Positions 13,431-14,610 of a DNA stretch of 14,610 nt are shown here, in pieces; positions within the stretch are counted from its first letter, which is position 1, and every line of letters starts with the position of its first letter. Source of the DNA: an uncultured Fretibacterium sp. (GTDB taxonomy: Bacteria; Synergistota; Synergistia; Synergistales; Aminobacteriaceae); assembly GCA_905373185.1 (NCBI GenBank), contig CAJPSE010000019.1, forward strand, positions 1-14,610, read 5' to 3'. Below the pieces are notes generated by a model that did no database searches, was not told the origin of the DNA, and saw only the letters and a program-made list of their open reading frames with translations. A program made the position numbers and the translations under genes.

Positions 13431-14117
13431 CTAGCCATACAAAAACCGAGCGAATAATTTTGTTTCTTCTTTTGTGTTCAGTTCCTCGAAAATATGTATC
13501 ATTTTTTCCTCGTTGTCATAGTATTCTTCGACCTGAAAATCTATCAGAATCCTTTCCGGGTATACCGACTCAAAATATTTTTCATCCCGCAACTGCTTCA
13601 GGCACTTTATCAAAAAATCAAAAAACTCAGTCTTGAATTTCGTAAGTTCCTCCGTGTATTTTTCTTCATCCGTAATGTTTTGCTCATTTTCTGTAATGTA
13701 AGCCAATATCATGGAATCTGATTTAGGGAAATCGTTGTTCGTAAACGTTTTATTCATCCATGTCTCCACCAAATATTTATAGTCCAAGGCGTCAGAAGCA
13801 ATACCAAAAAATTTGCGCAATCTCTTTGTCTCTTTGTCAAGTGGAATTCCGTCCGCTTCCCTCTTGGCAACCCATTCTCCAAGACGGAAATCGAGTTCTG
13901 CCAAGCTTCCCATTCCCTGAGACTCAAAATCAACAACGGTATTGCCGTCTGCATCGAGATGATAGCACTCAAAATCATTGGAAGTCATCCATTCCCGAAC
14001 GGTCAGGGCAAAAATATAGGGCTTTTTATCCCTGTTCTGCTCGACAAATCGGGAAAATATGGTTTTGAGTTCCTCCATGAACACGGGGTAAAATTCATCG
14101 TACGGAAAGGGTTTCAT
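13431..14117 (-). CDS. Putative immunity protein, DUF4303-like
   Basis: The product is 228 residues, acidic and soluble. The N-terminal part FYPVFMEELKTIFSRFVEQN followed by KKPYIFALTVREW and a short DADGNTVVD segment is in the style of DUF4303 proteins, which occur as immunity proteins in polymorphic-toxin loci. The similarity is a pattern match by eye. GAGGAG lies 10 nt before the ATG at 14117. The gene is AT-rich, and it is the first gene after the toxin C-terminus that ends at 14318, the canonical position for the cognate immunity gene. The 200-nt gap between them is unusually long for such a pair and contains two inverted repeats. Confidence 0.65.
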   Translation of the reverse strand: MKPFPYDEFYPVFMEELKTIFSRFVEQNRDKKPYIFALTVREWMTSNDFECYHLDADGNTVVDFESQGMGSLAELDFRLGEWVAKREADGIPLDKETKRLRKFFGIASDALDYKYLVETWMNKTFTNNDFPKSDSMILAYITENEQNITDEEKYTEELTKFKTEFFDFLIKCLKQLRDEKYFESVYPERILIDFQVEEYYDNEEKMIHIFEELNTKEETKLFARFLYG

Positions 14118-14153
14118 TATTTAGATTCTCCTCGCTGTGCTTCAGTCTCCTAC

Positions 14154-14178
14154 AGTGGTCCCTAACTGGAGGACCACT
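14154..14178. promoter_or_regulatory. Inverted repeat in the leader of the putative immunity gene
   Basis: AGTGGTCC (14154-14161) and GGACCACT (14171-14178) are perfect 8-bp arms around a 9-nt centre. On the minus strand the outer arm overlaps TATAGT (14180-14175), a possible -10 element for the immunity gene, although no good -35 is visible 17 bp upstream. It may be an operator or an mRNA hairpin. Confidence 0.4.
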
Positions 14179-14213
14179 ATACCTGTACAAAAGCCGCAAT
14201 AATCGCTGGGCCT

Positions 14214-14265
14214 TTCGCAGGAGGTCATGCACGGGATTATCATCCCGTGCATGACCTCCTGCGAA
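14214..14265. repeat. Perfect 24-bp-arm inverted repeat between toxin and immunity genes
   Basis: The arms at 14214-14237 and 14242-14265 are exact complements with a 4-nt loop (TATC). Each arm contains AGGAGGTCATGCAC when read outward on its own strand, so a Shine-Dalgarno-like AGGAGG and an ATG appear on both strands, too close together for normal initiation. No T run follows on either side. It lies 53 nt after the toxin stop. Confidence 0.9.
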
Positions 14266-14317
14266 GTGGACCTATGTAGAATCTTAACCAACCTGTTATT
14301 TCATCCGTCTTCGATCT

Positions 14318-14610
14318 TCATCTCCCCACCGCTCTCCTACCGTGCTCGATCAGCACAGCCACGACCTTGTTGTAGTCTCCACGGTTTTTCCAAAGGTCGC
14401 TGACCAGTGCCTTAAGATTTGCAGGTATATGCTGACCTTTCGTGTTTGGGGCATATATTAAATTTTCCAACCCATTTATGGGATCTATACCAACATTTCT
14501 CAGGATCCTCTGACCGAATCGGACAAGCCTCTGTTGTTCCTTTCCCCTGCCAGCCTTATATAAAATATGATGCAAATGCCAGCCATCCTTCTTATCGAGA
14601 GGACCATATG
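14318..14610 (-). CDS. C-terminal toxin domain of an Rhs/polymorphic toxin, AHH/HNH nuclease-like, partial
   Basis: The frame enters from the right edge without a start and ends in TGA at 14318-14320, giving the last 96 residues. It begins YGPLDKKDGWHLHHILYKAG, continues with GQRILRNVGIDPINGLENLI, YAPNTKGQH and ends IEHGRRAVGR. The paired His in HLHHIL, the 'GID..xG.EN.i..PN..GQH' block and a later Tyr-containing helix fit the AHH group of the HNH/endonuclease VII superfamily, found as toxin tips of Rhs and related proteins. The first His pair and the His of GQH would be the metal and catalytic residues. Being at the protein's extreme C-terminus, followed by an immunity-like gene and Rhs stubs on the same strand, supports a toxin tip; the Rhs body itself is outside the window. 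Confidence 0.68.
   Translation of the reverse strand, partial: YGPLDKKDGWHLHHILYKAGRGKEQQRLVRFGQRILRNVGIDPINGLENLIYAPNTKGQHIPANLKALVSDLWKNRGDYNKVVAVLIEHGRRAVGR

Overview
The window looks like a GC-rich, diderm, flagellated anaerobe, most likely of the phylum Synergistota. This is inferred from three things. An exported protein running off the left edge ends in a signal peptide-plus-polyglycine layout like that of Synerg-CTERM proteins. The housekeeping cluster has the order rpsO, rpmE, thyX, DUF1385, prfA, prmC, trxB, followed by flagellar genes. TTG start codons with strong Shine-Dalgarno sites are frequent. No 16S or other decisive marker is present, so the phylum call is an inference.

Region 1 (1-3874, minus strand) holds an accessory locus. 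In transcription order it contains a truncated second copy of an araC-type regulator 5' end with its leader (3874-3560), the 3' remnant of an IS5-type transposase (about 3557-3323), a small exported protein of unknown function behind a promoter whose -35 overlaps a perfect 18-bp palindrome, a decayed fragment of the surface-protein gene (2434-2208), a complete AraC-family regulator (1975-1052) and a partial exported Gly-tailed protein (816 to the left edge). Two direct repeats (311/315 bp and 173 bp) suggest that a regulator/surface-protein unit was once tandemly duplicated and that the upstream copy was broken by an IS and deletions.

Region 2 (3933-9706, plus strand) is a conserved translation and housekeeping cluster: rpsO and rpmE with a promoter and a terminator, then thyX, the DUF1385 membrane protein, prfA, prmC and trxB. 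Unusual points are a strong hairpin that would hide the ribosome binding site of the DUF1385 gene, an 18-bp tandem duplication of the ribosome binding site of prfA, and a thioredoxin reductase carrying a C-terminal thioredoxin-like domain without a CXXC.

Region 3 (9726-11924, plus strand) is a three-gene overlapping operon: fliS (flagellin chaperone), a FlgN-like chaperone and an exported M48 zinc protease. It lies behind a near-consensus sigma-28 (FliA) promoter.

Region 4 (about 11925-14610, minus strand, AT-richer genes between GC-rich fragments) is the 3' end of an Rhs/polymorphic-toxin locus. A C-terminal toxin domain resembling AHH/HNH nucleases enters from the right edge and is followed by a DUF4303-like putative immunity gene. 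Then come an Rhs-core stub, an orphan candidate immunity gene of unknown family, and a second Rhs-core stub. This reads as a record of successive toxin-tip replacements. A perfect 24-bp-arm inverted repeat separates the toxin from its presumed immunity gene.
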